Assembly (NCBI GenBank): GCA_029721435.1
Contig: CM056587.1
Coordinates: 14,789,667 to 14,853,666 of the forward strand
Direction: 5' to 3'
Source of the DNA: Gymnothorax reevesii
Lineage: Eukaryota; Chordata; Actinopteri; Anguilliformes; Muraenidae
Length of the DNA stretch: 64,000 bases
Shown: one piece after another, positions 37,201 through 51,800 of the stretch
Layout: every line of letters starts with the position of its first letter
Numbering within the stretch: position 1 is the stretch's first letter
The notes under the pieces: model-generated
What the model was told of the DNA's origin: nothing
Databases searched by the model: none
What the model saw: only the letters and a program-made list of their open reading frames with translations
Program-made: the position numbers and the translations under genes

Positions 37201-40200
37201 GTTTCCTAACCTCTCACTGTTTCTTGCGTTATCCAGGTTACTCGGTGACTGTGGGTGACTTCAATGGTGATGGGGACGATGGTAAGCCTTTGCCATTACG
37301 CTACTGCAGCATTTCAGCACCAGAGGGTTGTGTCACAACGCTGTTCTAATCTGATCTCAAACTTGTTATCTAACATCCAATCGAAATCTTCCTTCTGATT
37401 ACGGTTCTACTCAAATAACCATCTTACAGTAGCGGAAACCTCAAGCATATGAGAAACACTGCAGATGTCTCTGTTTTCCCTTTGTTAGTTTTTGGGTGTC
37501 ATGGACTTACTTTAGTAATGTTGTTTATAGTGTATTGAAGGAAGGCTTTGCTAATAACTCTGAGATTCAGCTTGTATTGTCGACCCTCTTCACCCCCTTC
37601 CACAGATTATATCACAGGCGTTCCTCGGGGCCACAACGCTTTGGGTTACGTAAGGAGTCCGCATCGTACAGCTCATAATAAACCTCTTATACAGCCTGTG
37701 CACTTCTGCATATCCTCAAATTGCCTTCACTCTGCTGCTGCAGGTAAACATTTTCAATGGGAAGAACATGGAGTCCATGGTGAACTTCACTGGGGTTCAG
37801 GTGGGCTTCTCGCCTTGTCTCTCGTGCTTACGACCGAATGTTCATCTCTCATGTAAGTTCTGTGTGGGGGTCTGAAGGGACCTGTGACAGCACATTATGT
37901 TCTCACTTCCCTCCAAGAGAACATGCTAGAATAGTCAAGCTTGATAAGCTTTATGTCATTGTGAAGACTTTAGCAGTCCAGCCTTGTGATCTTATACAGT
38001 GAAAAATTACAATGCTGATCAGCCTCCATCTGAACGTTCTTCTGAGATGATTCTACCCATTAGCCACGATTGAGCTTGATATTATGAAATAGCAGATTAC
38101 TGCTGCTGGTGAGATTCCATTTCTTAAATAAACTGACACCGCGGGTAAAATTATGCCCTCACAATCTTAATTAGGGGCCTCTATTGACAAAGTGCTTTCA
38201 TGATGGCAATGTAAGTTGCATATCAGTTTTTAATGAAAATTAGAACATGGGAGATGCAGAAGGAAAGCGGTTATGTTCGCAACTTGTTCACATCCACCCA
38301 AGAAATGTTTTTTCTTAACAGTCAGTGAGGTGCAGTCAGTGCTCTGAAGAAACGTTCGGTTAGAAAGTATAAGTTCTTCTTGGTGTTTTCAGTTTCATGT
38401 CTGGTCAAACCTTTGATTTTGGGTAACATGCATGTTTTCTGTAAAAAATCTTGTAGATTTCCATCCAGGTTAACATTAAGATTCTGACTTTTGATAACTG
38501 AATTACTAGCTGTAAAGTGTAATGTGAAAATTTGTCTCGGCTCCTCGTGTTCCATGCAGTTTATACAGCACTTGTAGATCTATATGATGAAAGTCCCTTA
38601 CGTCATTCCCTGTTCACCCGTGAGACTCCGATGGTCAGAGGGACTATTGCCTCAGAGCAAGCATTTTGACTCCGCCGATCATTTCAGAAGAGAACCAGTT
38701 GCTAATTTTAAGTTTCCATTTTCCCACCTGAGAAAGTTATATAACAAGCTACAGCAAATACGACAATAACTCTCAGTCCAATAATTTTTTTTTCCCAATT
38801 TGGCATCGCCAGTCCCAAATGGAATGTGATCGGGAAACAATGAAAGAGCATGTGTGTGCACTACCCATGCTGCCATCTTTGGAGAGTGCGGACAATGTGC
38901 GATTCTCCTTGGAAAGATGTGCACGCGCAGATTTTAGGAAGGTCCATGTCTTTGTTTCAGTCTCAATGTAACAATGGAAGACGTCAAGTTTAGTTGGGTA
39001 GCCTTTGTGCGTTTACGTGTATGGCGCTCACAGTAGATCTGTTTAGCAGGGGTCCATCTTAGTGTGTGTGTCCTACTGTGACAGTCATTCACACAGTTCA
39101 GCAGGGTCCATCTCTGTGTTTTAGTTAATGTGACAGTCAGTCACACAGAGTTTATTGGGGTCTACCTTTGTGCCTCAGACCTTGCTAAAATCTGTGTATG
39201 ACTGTCACAGTAGGACTGTCTTTGTGTTGTAGTCTTAATGTGACAGTAATTCACACTGGGCTTTGCTGGGTATGTCTGGGTTTTAGCTTTAATCTGACAG
39301 GATTAATCTGACAAGGTGAGTTTACGTGTTTTAGTTGTGCTCTGAGTCATACTCCAGCTCAGTATTATTGTTCCTTGTTCTCCTCAGATGGCAGCATATT
39401 TTGGCCATTCGGTGGCAGCGACAGATATTAATAATGATGGGTAAGTGCTTGTGTTTACGTGCTTTTACTCCCAGGCAGATGACCTGTTCAAACACAGCGA
39501 GGCAGGCTGAAGCAGCCATTGGCGTGGACTGGCAGTAAATACTCATCCGCCCACAGACACGTAATTGTGGAAATACTGGAAAAAAATTGAAAAATGAAAT
39601 GTGTGAGCATAACTGGGCCTCTATTCGATATATGCTCAAATTCTAATCTATTTTGCATTTGGATGTACGGTTTTTTAAGTAAGAGTTTAAGAGTTTTTTA
39701 AGTACTAAACCTTTTAAATGTACAGTCTGGTCCATAGATAGTTGGACATTGACAACTTCTGTGTTGTTTTAACTGTATACTGCTGTACATTGGAGTTGAA
39801 AATGAGAGCTTCATGTGTAGACTGTCAGCTTCAATATGAGCTTGTTTGCATATGTGTGTTCCATTGCCAGGTGTGTGTTTTACCCTCATAATTTAATTTA
39901 CTAGTGAGTGGATAGAAGGTGAAGGGTTAATTTCAAGGTTGGCATTTGCAATTGGAATCAGCTGCTCTTACTTTTGAGTATGAAGCCCAAAGAGCCGTCT
40001 TTACTAGTGAAGCAAGTCATCGTTTATACTGAAGGAACAGAATTGCAGAAATATTAAGCATTGCCAAATCAAATCTTTAGTTTTTTTTGAATGTCAGAGA
40101 GGGAGATCTCTGGGTCACAAATGTCTAAGAATGACTGGTCTGAGGTTTTTGATTATTGCTAATTCCTGTCTCTGAGTGGTCAATCTGAGTATTTTGAATA

Positions 40201-42803
40201 TTTCAGAGAGAGAGAGATACTCGGTGTATGGGCATCAAAGAGTGGTAGGCGTGTGGTGTATGAGCATATTAGAGTGGTAGGCGTGTGGTGTATGGGCATA
40301 TTAGAGTGGTAGGCTTGTGGTGTATGGGCATATTAGAGTGGTAGGTGTGTGGTGTATGGATATATTAGATTGGTAGGCGTGTGGTGTATGAGCATATTAG
40401 AGCGGTAGGTGTGTGGTGTATGGGCATATTAGAGTGGTAGGTGTGTGGTGTATGGATATATTAGAGTGGTAGGCGTGTGGTGTATGAGCATATTAGAGTG
40501 GTAGGTGTGTGGTGTATGGATATTTTAGAGTGGTAGGCGTGTGGTGTATGGATATTTTAGAGTGGTAGGCGTGTGGTGTATGGATATATTAGAGTGGTAG
40601 GCGTGTGGTGTATGAGCATATTAGAGTGGTAGGTGTGTGGTGTATGGGCATATTAGAGCGGTAGGTGTGTGGTGTATGAGCATATTAGAGTGGTAGGTGT
40701 GTGGTGTATGGGCATATTAGAGCGGTAGGTGTGTGGTGTATGAGCATATTAGAGCGGTAGGTGTGTGGTGTATGAGCATATTAGAGTGGTAGGTGTGTGG
40801 TGTATGGATATATTAGAGTGGTAGGTCTGTAGTATGTGAATATTTCTAATCCTGTCTCAGTGAGATGGATCTCTTTGTGGGGGCCCCGCTCTTCATGGAC
40901 CGTGGCTCTGACGGGAAGTTGCGGGAGGTGGGGCAGGTGTACCTGTACCTGGGGAAGGGGGGGTTCTCTTTTCAAACCCCCCAGAAGCTGACGGGCATGG
41001 AGGTGTACTCCCGATTTGGCAGCTCTGTTACCCCCTTAGGAGACGTGGACAAGGATGGTTTTCATGGTAGGCGCTGCCCACAAACACACACATACCTGTC
41101 AGCTAAATGTCATAGATGTTGGATAAACGCTTATCCAACAATTACTAAATGCATGTCAAACTCATTTGAAAACACTGAAGTTCTCACCTCTCTGCCCGCC
41201 GCTCTGGTAGTTGTTTACACAGAAAGACCTGCATTAAGCGGCTCTTAACTCTGTTCCAGATATTGCCATCGCGGCACCATATGGGGGGCCGGATCGCAGG
41301 GGCCTGGTGTATGTGTATAACGGCAGGGCCCTGGGCCCCGTAGGACCCTCACAGGTGCTGCAGGGGCAATGGTCGTCCACCCCCATGCCTCCCAGCTTTG
41401 GGTACGCCATGCAAGGGGCGAGAGACATCGATCTCAATGGCTACCCAGGTACGGCCCTCGGACGACTTGTCTTAAGACAGCGTTTAGCCAATTAATCTCT
41501 CTCTGTGAATATAGGCAGTTAGTCCATGAATCTCTCTGTGAATGTTTGGGTTCAGTGTCTGAATCTCTTTCTGTGAATGGATTCGCTCAGTCTCATAATT
41601 GCTCTGCGTAGATATAAGGGTTTAGTCACTCCATTGCACTCTGCAAATATAGGGATTTATTCTCTCAGTTGCGCTTCTTAATTTTTGCAGTTTTGTCTTC
41701 AAATCTCTCTCTGTAAATTTAGGGTTTTGTCTCACAATCTTACTCTGAAAGTATAGGACCCGTGAGGCTCTATTTTTGTGCCTTTACATATAGATTCACG
41801 TATGGTCGTAATGTTATGCGCAATTTTGTCCAAAGCAAAAGTTATTTTTATCACCTTCACCCAGTTTGGTAGTTTTGTGCTCTGAAATAAAAATCATTTA
41901 AATCACAATGATTTGAACAGTGCATTGGGGAGTGTATCAATCCATAAAGCTGTCACTATGCAGGATTTGTATCATAGACCTTGTCAGCATTTTGAATCAC
42001 CCAGACCCATGTGTATGCATTAACGTGAGTGCACATGCATTACTGTGAGTGCGCATGCATTACCGTGAGTGTGCATGCATTAACATGAGTGCGCATGCAT
42101 TACTGTGAGTGTGCATGCATTAACATGAGTGCGCGTGCATTAACGTGAGTGGGCATGCATTAACGTGAATGGGCATGCATTAACGTGAATGGGCATGTGC
42201 AGTGGTTACGTCTCTTGGATTGTTACAGGCCGTGTGATTTATATGAGTTTGGTTCAGGTGAAAATGTATCGACTGTGTTGTGGTGGGAAGTTTTGCGGGA
42301 TTCTGGCATGTTTTCCATTTCTTGTTGCTGGTTATTTGAAAAGGGTAGACATTTGGCAAATTTTTGTGACGGCCAGACCGTTTTCTTTGTTAGGCCTGAC
42401 TTTGGAGAATTAAATCTACATTTTTATTTGCCAAGTTCAGGATGCTAAAGGAAAGATGAGTGTTGTTATTAATTCTATATTCTTCCAGTCAGAAAATCAC
42501 TGCCGGTTATTAGTGCGCCTAAAATTCACAGCCCTCTGTGGTGTTCTCCGCTACCAAAGCAATTGATCTTAAAATAAGATGTGGGTTTACGTGTCAGAGT
42601 TGTGGTTTACAGCTTGAGAGATTAGTCACCTATACATTGTGCTCGGCTGGTGCTAATTTTGGATCCAAACTTCGGCATCTTATCTCAGTCATAATAAATA
42701 GTAGGGACTCTTGACCTGTTCTGCAGTGATGTCAGAGGTGACTGTGTCTCTTCACAGACCTGATTGTTGGTGCTTTTGGGGCGGACAAAGCTGTGCTGTA
42801 CAG
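28298..42803 (+). CDS. itgav: itgav exons 1-14: signal peptide and seven-bladed beta-propeller
   Basis: Exon 1 encodes a short, only modestly hydrophobic signal peptide and [20 protein letters not shown], the start of blade 1. Exons 2-7 carry [44 protein letters not shown] and [14 protein letters not shown]. Four calcium-binding FG-GAP loops are visible: DFNGDGDDD (exons 8/9), DINNDGEMD (11/12), DVDKDGFHD (12/13) and DIDLNGYPD (13/14). These repeats form the ligand-binding head together with the beta subunit I-like domain. Introns here are loaded with minisatellites at 31.6-32.7, 33.9-34.5, 40.2-40.8 and 42.0-42.2 kb. Confidence 0.95.
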
Positions 42804-45800
42804 GTATGGATCATCTCTACCTCCCTGTGATGTCATGTGCAGGTGCTGCACTCCTGTGCGTCCAGCTACTGTAATCATATAAAATATTTTTTGTATTAGA
42901 AGTGAATGAGGTGCAGTGTGCTGGTGTCCCTGATTAAGCTGTGATTACCCAGGCAATGTTCAATTCTCAACAATCCTGCTAGAAGCCTACAGCACAGATT
43001 ACAGTATCATTATACTATTCACATTATTGTCATATTTAGCAATAGTTATGATTGTTATCAATGATAAATTGGACTGGAAGCACCGCTACAAACAATCAGT
43101 TCTGTCAGCGGTGGTGGTGATTACAGTATGTAGTGGACTCTCTGTTGAAGAAAACTTTGATTGTTATTGGACCTTTCCTGAAAAGAAATACGATTGGATG
43201 GATTCTGGCTGGGGGAGGGATGGAGGGATAGAGGGAAATGAAAGATTGAGGATGGAGAGAGAGTGAGATGATGAGAAAGATGGATGATACAGTAGATGGA
43301 TGGATGAGCTACGGGTTAATGGAGGGAGAGATGGAGGGATGGGGAGATGGGGCAGAGGGTTAAAAGGAGATGTGGAGAGAGAGAGGAAGATTAAGGGATG
43401 AGAGAGTCATAAAGGGAGAAATGGAGAGAAAAACAGAGGGAGAGAGTGAGATGGAGGGAGGGAGATGGTGGGACAAGTGGAGAGAGGAATGGAAAGAAAG
43501 AAATGGACTGAGAGATGGATGAAAGAATGAGACAAGAAGAGAGAGAGAGATGAGGAGGGTGAGATTGAGTGATGGAAAAAGGAGAGAGATGTGGGAATGA
43601 TTGCGGGGGAGGAAAACAGAGGAGTTGATGGAGGCTGAGATTAAGGGATGGAGGATGATGGAGGAGGGAGATTGAGAGAGAGAGAGAGTTGGACGGAGAG
43701 AGGTGGTGTTGATGCTGATGATAAGGCTCTCTGTGCCTGGACCCCAGGGCTCGGCCGGTGATCAGGGTGAACACCACACTGGACCTCAGCCCCCAGGTGC
43801 TGAACCCAGAGGAGAAGCAGTGCCTGCTCCCCAGCGCGGGCTCCTCCGCCCCGGTGTCCTGGTGAGTGAGCTGCTCTGCCCTCTGCACATATAACTAATA
43901 TAACACATATAACTGACTAATAACACTAAAAATACCATAAAAACAAGAGGCTCCTCAGAGCCTGTACTCGGGCCGGGTCTAGGCCTGGGCCAATCGTGAA
44001 ACGGGCCGCACATGGGCAGGACAATCGCGACCCCGAAAAAAAAAGAAAAAAAAAAGAACGGAGCTGAAACTTAGACTCGTGGCCACCGGCCCGAGTAATG
44101 AACAATAAAGTTATAGGCTCAAAAATCCAAAATGTTAGAAATATTGTATTTTATTAATGTTTCACTGTATCCGACCAAAAACTATTCATTTTAGTTAAGA
44201 ATTAATTTTCTCCAAATTAAGGTTTTCTAATATTAGTTTAGTACTTAGGTGCAGCTGCCGTTTACTTAGCTCTGGTCATCCGTTAAATGGTCAGTAAAAT
44301 TGCTGGCGTTACCTGCCAGCGGCGAATATTAGTAACATTTGTTGGATAGGCAGGTGTTAATTTGATGTCTTGCCTGCATCACCCCCAAAATAAGTACCCC
44401 AAACCCCATGTCCTGGTGAGTGTATTTAGTCCCGCACCCTACCCCTGTCTGTGATATACCTCGATTAAGACTTTCTTCAGTCCAAACAGTGATTATGGGA
44501 TTGTAGTATGCCAAATCCAGCCCCTTGTTCTAACAGCACCGTTATTGGTTTCTTCTGAAGATAACAAAACTGCCTGGATGTGGATGATAAATGTAATGCA
44601 TTTGTGATGCTGAGCATATCTAGTGTTAGTTGTGTTTACTGAGAGGATTTGCCTGCTCTGTGTTTAAAGCACGTTCATATTTACGCTCCTCATGCTCTCG
44701 TTGAAGCTTTAGAGTGAAGTACTGCCTGCAGGCCCAGGGAACTGGAGCTCCAGCTGCTCTCCGTGAGTTACCAGCTTCAGACTTACGGCCTGTGGGAGAC
44801 TGAGGGAGGAGAGGAAGGGAGGGGAGGGGAGAGGAGGGAGAGGAGATGTGAGGGGAGGGGAGGAGTAGCGGAGGAGATGGAAGAATGCTGGATAGAGGAG
44901 GTGACAGGAGAGAGGATGTTGAGGAGAGGAGGATAGAAGAACACCGAGGGAATGAGGATGGAGCAGAGGAAAGATGTATAAAGGAAGTGACAGGAGAGAT
45001 GATGTTAGTGGGAGGAGGCGAGAGGAGGAGACAAGTGAGGAGAAATTGGGGGGGAGGTAGCAGAGGAAAGATGGATAGAGGAGGTGACAGGAGAGCAGGA
45101 GACAGGATGTTAGTGGAGAGAAGGTGTGCGGTATTAAATGAAGCAGAGAGAATGGAGATGGTCTTTACTCGGGTGGGTAACAGGTAATGGGTTGTATTTT
45201 CAGTGAATGGTACATATTTTCAGGACATTGCAGTTCAGAAGCTGTTTCACTGAGACTATATCTGTTGTCCAGACTTCCAGGTGCAGCTGGTGCTGGACAG
45301 ACTGAAACATCAGGGGGCGATAAAGAGAGCTTTGTTCCTGCATAGTCGAGCCTCTCAGTACAGCAAGAACATGACTGTGCTCAACAACAGAGTGCCAGCC
45401 TGCGAGGAGCTGGAGGCCTTCCTGATAGTGAGAAAACTTCTAGAACCTTCTCTCTCTCTCAAAGACGAGCTTGTCACAGATATACTCCATTGGCTTGATA
45501 TACTAAGACACTCTAGCACATGCAAAATCTTTTTGCCTGTGCAAAACCAATAATATTGCCCATGATTGGCCAGGGTACTTGCCTTGCACCAATCAGTAGC
45601 AAGATTTCTTGGCTAAAAGATTTTGCATGTGCTAAGGCCTGATTTACTAAGACCTTCATGTGGACAAAAGCTTGGGGACCCCTTGCTCTGAGGGTGTTTT
45701 ACATGGTTCAGGTTTGGCCTCTTCGGTCACCTGAGGGAAGTTTCCACACAGCACCATGCAGTGATATTCTAGAGGATTCTGCTTTCCTACAGTTTGGGAA

Positions 45801-48800
45801 AGGCCTTTTCCTGTTTCAGCCAGACAGCGCTCCCACGAGCAGAGTGTGGTCTGTAGATATATGGTCTGCTTCCGTAGCCACTGCCCTGCCTCCCTCTGCT
45901 GACTTCACTAATGCTCTTCTAGCTAGAATGAAAGCACATCCCTGCCATAATGTTCTAACATCTGGTCAAAAGCCAAGCCTGTTGAGTGGATGCTGTAATA
46001 GCAGCAGAGGGGGAGGCGAGTTCAGTGGTTTTGGAGTGAGATGTTGGATGAACCTCGTAATTACGGCCTTGTTGTGTACCGTTGCGCGATATCTCTGTCA
46101 GGAACACTCTGCGCTGTAGCAGAAATCGGTTCCTTTGCATTATTAGTGGACCAGCTGTGATTTGGCACACATATATTGTGCTCAAGCTATTCTTTATTCT
46201 CTTGGGTTTTTTGGAGCATTACTTCTTCTGCATACTTTCACATAGAAGTTAAACTTGCTCTGAGTTTCCTGTCATTCATATCTTTTATATATTTGAGGCA
46301 TTTAACCTGTAATTAAAATTTTTTCCATGGTGGAAATGAATGGTAGAATGTTCAGTCAGAAATGAAGAACACTTTTCTAAAGTGAGATTGCATACACTCT
46401 ATTTTAATTTCACCAATGTCCAATGCATCATATTTGTCCTTCTCCATTTCTTTGATGTGTTGATGTGAAGCTATGACCATTAATTTGACAGTTGTCCAAA
46501 ATGGAAATTGTTCATACAAAAATGTTTCAGCCAGTCAGCTATTGTTTTATTCATTCAGGAGCTATAATTGAGCTGCTGCCACCAGCTGTTTAAGGTTGTG
46601 TTTTTGTCTAAAATGGACTGCATTTCCCCATGGATGTATACCAGAGACTCTGTTGCAGCTGTGCCTCACTGGGTCATGAGGTTTACATCTCCCCCAGTTC
46701 ACTCACTTTTACATTCTTTCATCAGTCTTCTCTTACGCTTTTTGACCTGATAAACGAAAAATGCTCCGAGGCTCAGGTCGACACCGTTGGAATTTGATTA
46801 CTCAACACCAGTTCGTAAAACTATGATTATATTTCTTTCAGTTTAATAAGTGCGTCATGTTTTTTAAAGATTTCTATGGATTTCCAAATGCAGTTTATAC
46901 TCTGAGTTATTAGTTTTTGACAGCTGTAGTCTGCGCTGTGACAACTTAGCAATAAAAGTGCTGCTTTGCTCTGTTATTTGAGCCATGTTCATTTTAATGA
47001 GATTTAACAACTTTGTGCTCTGAAATGATCTGCTCATAAACTTTATGCTGCTAAAATGTGTTATATTCACTTGTTTTATTAGAGTGCACTTCTTGCCTTA
47101 ACTTTTACGCGTAAAACATCACTTTCAAGGACTGTACTGGAAATTTAAGTATATTACCTCTCAGCCCTGACTAAGGGGCAGAGGGGTATTGTCGCCGTTC
47201 CTCTCAAACCGCTTGGGTCTATCATTTATTACTTTCTTCATACAGTGCTGATGAATTCAACTGCATTAGCATTGCTGTTTTTCTGCCACAAGCCATTTTA
47301 TCACATTAAGTTGCTGTAAGTATTGCTACACTATATATCATCGTGCTGAGTTTTTAGTTTGGTCGGCCATCATCCTGTATTTTAGTGGCACTATTCAGTT
47401 CCACTTTGTATATCTGTTTATTGTTTATCTCTTCAACTAATTAAACTGCTTTATTCTATCCCTATTCAGAAAGCTCTCATAGTTTCAGTGGTGTCATTGT
47501 TATTATGATTTTGATTGCTGACTGTGTGTTTCTCCGTAGCATGACTCAGAGTTCAGGGATAAGATCACGCCCATCTCCGTATTTATGGGGTACGGGCTGG
47601 ACCCCCGTACTGGCGTCGACAGAGCTGGCCTGCTGCCTGTCTTGGACCCGTCCACCCCAGCCAATGTGTCCCGTCAGGTGCGAGTTCCACACCCGTGGCC
47701 CAGATAGACTCCACCACAATCAGGCCACACCTTTCAGCTTCTCTCTGGCCGATCATTTGTCTGGCCCTGTCTGTTTGTATTACAGACTGTCTGTGCTCCC
47801 TGGCCCCACCCCTAGTTCTGTTACATCCCACATCCCCGCCCCTGTCTCTCCACATCACTGATTGGCTGTTCCCCTTAGGCTTGACCTTGTCAAGTCCCCT
47901 TCTCCCCCTCTGTTTGGGAGCCATTGGTCAGCTGACTTTACAGTGGAATAAGACATGCTTGCAAACAGACATGTATGAATTGAGTGTAGGCAACACTACT
48001 GTTATGATTGACTTCAAATCAAGCACAAGCACAGTTGATGGTAAAACAAAAATATGCAAGTATGCTGCCAAATGTTTTGTTGTAGTCAAATTAGAAATGA
48101 TAATTGAAATATGAGCAGTTTAAAATTTTACAAAACATACAGGAGTTAGCTATATATAGTGCTAAAAAAGTTTTGTTTTTGGCTCTGTTATAATTCTTAG
48201 GATTTAAGAACGGCAAGTTGTGTTTTTGTTGCCCTGACATTGTGAACCCAATGTGTTGTTTCCCAGGCCCACATCCTGTTGGATTGCGGAGAGGATAACA
48301 TCTGCACGCCTGACCTGAGACTGACGGTGGTCAGGTGAGTAATGGCTGTCTAGAACTTTTGGCTCTGGACACGCCCCCTTGCTAAATGACTCCTCCCTCT
48401 TTGTCTCCTCCACCAGTGAAATGTTGCCTCCGTCTTAGTAATACCACATGAATGGGCTTATTCTCCTGAATTTTATCTGACCATCAGGGTGAGATTCTGC
48501 TAATATAATGTACTGGATAATGTTGTAAGCTGTATGAATGCGATGTAAATTAACGGATGAAGATGTGTGCTGTATCAACATAATATTATGTAATGGATAA
48601 AGGTAGGTACTGCATTAATGTAACATATAAAGTATATGCTGTATAAATGGGGTATAATGAGCAGTGACCAGACGCAGATGTATATTGGAGACGATAACCC
48701 CCTGACTTTGGAGGTGATGGCGGAAAACCGAGGGGAAGGAGCTTATGAGGCAGAGCTGTACGTCTACATGCCGTCACAGGCCGAATTCATCGGCGTCGTC

Positions 48801-51800
48801 CGCAACAGCAAGGTCAGACATCGAAAACTCGCAGCTTAGTTTGACACTTTGATGCTGTGCTGCTTGTTTTTTTCCAGTTTTACACTTTTGTTAGTACAGT
48901 AAAATGCGGTGTTATGGACATGCTTGAGACAAGTGTGTATGACAACTCCATTATCCAAATGGAAAATGCAAGTAAAAAAATCAAAGCTTTGATTTGTAAA
49001 TGATTTGTATTAAATGGCTAATAATATAAGACTAAATATTTAACATTCTTTCTTATCAACATTACTGTTTTTGGAAATACAACCTCATTCTGAATTTGAT
49101 GCCTGCAGGACATTCGAAAAAAGTAGGGACAGAGAATCGGAAAGTGTTTGAATGCTAAAAAAAATGGGTTTAACAAGTTGATATATGATATAATGATATG
49201 ATTTTGGAAAAAAAAGGATAGTTCACATAAGGCCCAGTTGTTTACAAGCAACAAGTGGTCAAGGCTTGACACTTTTTGAAAAACTTGACAAAATAGTTTT
49301 GCCGTTTAAAAACAACTTTGCTCAGTGTGCAGTCTTAAGGATTTTGCCCTCTGGGGTGCGTAATATCATTAAAAGGTCAATGGAACTGGGATAAAACTGC
49401 ACGCGAAGGATGAAGTTGAAAATCATAAGTTGATGCCCCTTGACTTTGATCCTTCAGATGACACTGCACTGAAAACTGAAGTGTTTTTGTGATGGATATA
49501 AACACACCAGCTGGGACTACTTTGCAAAACCATAGCCGATAAACACCAATCATCACTGCACCCACAAATGCAAGTGACAACTGTGTTATGCGCAGAGGAA
49601 GCCATATCACAAAAACGTCCAGAAACGCTCCCATTCTCTGTGGGCTTGAGCTCACCTGGAATTGACCAATGCACAGTGGAAATAGGCTATTGACAGACCA
49701 GTCAGAGTTTCAAATTCTTCATGCTTTGTAATGAATAAGTAAATCCTACGGAATGTTCAAAAGCCGGTATCTGACTTGACATGGGGGTGTGCGTGCGTAC
49801 TTCAACACATTTTGTTTTATCTGGTCAACGATTTCAGTTACAGGCTCCTAATTTTTACTGGACATGCATCTCATAAAGGCCTACAAATGACGTGCCTAAA
49901 GGTGACCTTGGCCTATTCTTTCAAGGTCACTGGCACAAACATATCACCAAAAATGTAGACATTTTGCTTTATCTCATCAACTATTTTAGTTACAGGCTCA
50001 TCATTTTTACTGCACATGCATCTCATAAAGTCCTACAAATGACTAAGCTTAAGGTGACTGTGGCCTATTTTTTCAAGGTCGCTGGCCTAAAAACATCACC
50101 AAAAAACTTTGACAATTGGCTTTATTTTATCAACATTTTCAGTTACAGGCTCCTAATTGGCTTCCGCCGCCCGAGTGGCACGGGAGCTATGGTATCAGGC
50201 TCTCTCCGTGCGTGCGTCCGTCCATGCATGCGTCCATCAACATAAACTTCAACATTTTGTTTATCATAACGGCTGGAACTTCTGAGACTGCCAGTGCCCT
50301 ATGTTCCCAATAGTTTCAACTTTTTCAGAAATGAGGTTTATGAAATTTCCCTTTTGTATTGGTTTCTGCATCCCACCATATTTATTTTTTGAGAATGATC
50401 TGAGACTAACATGCAGCCCTTTTCCGTTTTTTATCTGAGGTGCCAGGAAGTCTGCACCTGAAAGCAAATTTCTTTGCTTCATAATTCTATGGTCAGTGGT
50501 GAACTGTCAGTTGATTTGTAATCCTGTTCATCTCTCGCAGAATCTGTCACGACTTTCTTGCGCCTACAAGAGAGCAAACCTGACGAGACAGGTGGTTTGT
50601 GACTTGGGCAACCCAATGAAAGGAGGAACTAAGGTACGTCTGATGTTCCTGCTTTCTGTGCTCTGTATGTTTGAAATGCGCTGTATAAAGAATGATCCTT
50701 CCTCATCTTTTTATTCATCCTCATTCTCCCCATCATCTTTATTGATTATTGATCTGCTTCACAGTATTTACTGTGTCATGCATCTTGCTGTGAGTGGTGT
50801 GTCATCACAGAGATATGACAGGATATTATCAGATTGTTCCTGTCACTGCGATCATGTACTTCCTGTTTACCTTGTGTTGCGAACGCCCCTCTAACCTTTC
50901 TCTTTATGTGTGGTTTGGTCAGCTGCTGTCAGGGCTGCGTTTCAGCGTGCACCAGCTCTCTGAGCACGACACCTCCATCACCTTTCATCTGCAGATCCGC
51001 AGGTATGATAGGGTGAACCGCATTACGGAGCAACATCACCTTTCCATTCGCAAATGAATGATTTAAACAAGTGCAGCTTCAACTGCCTTTTCAACTTGTT
51101 GTCTCTAATCAAATACTGGGTATTCTGATTCTGTTACAGCTCTAACCAGTTTGATCGTACCAGCGATCTGGTGTCCACCGTCACACGGCTTGCTGTTTTA
51201 GCCAAAGTTGAAATTCGAGGGTAAGATTAGATGTCTGACTAGTGTCACTGCAGAGGTGACTGTTCTGTTGTTTTTCTGTACTTTTAGTGCTATGAATGTT
51301 GTGGACTCCGTTGTTATAACAATTTCGAGTGCTATGACTGCTTGTCAACTCTCCTGCTCTTACATTCTCCTTGTACTACGAATATTCTAAAACTCTGCTG
51401 TTAGACCATTCCAGTGACGGCGCCAGAACTGGAAATTGGGGGGACGCAGAACATCCCTTTAAAATAATTTTTGGTCCTGACTTGTTCTCAATAATTTTCT
51501 AAATTAACAATACATTCACTCCGAAAAACACTCCACACTATCAGGCATTGCTCGTGATCTAGTTCTAAAGTAAGACACTAATTTGGATGCGCACTTTGGT
51601 GCATTTAAATCAGCATTATTCAAAATTGCATGAAGGCATTTCAAAGTTTTACGATTTAAATGATCATGAAGCGCAAGTTACAGTGCCTGATGTGCCGAAA
51701 AGGTAGTGTGGAAGTTTCAGAGTAGTTTATCTTTTGTAAAGCAAAGGCTTTTTTATAAGTAACTTATTTTTGTGCACTGAATTTAGCCCATTATTTCATC

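Noticed and set aside
40205..40840. Regular repeats that might be taken for a CRISPR array
   Set aside because: They are head-to-tail 32-bp units without unique spacers, in a vertebrate intron, with no cas genes.
43391..43888. 165-codon minus-strand frame rich in S, L and P
   Set aside because: It is the complement of the GA tract and overlaps itgav exon 15.
47505..48114. Overlapping open frames of 118 and 139 codons around itgav exon 18
   Set aside because: Only 47540-47677 matches alpha-V. The rest is intron read-through with no family signal.
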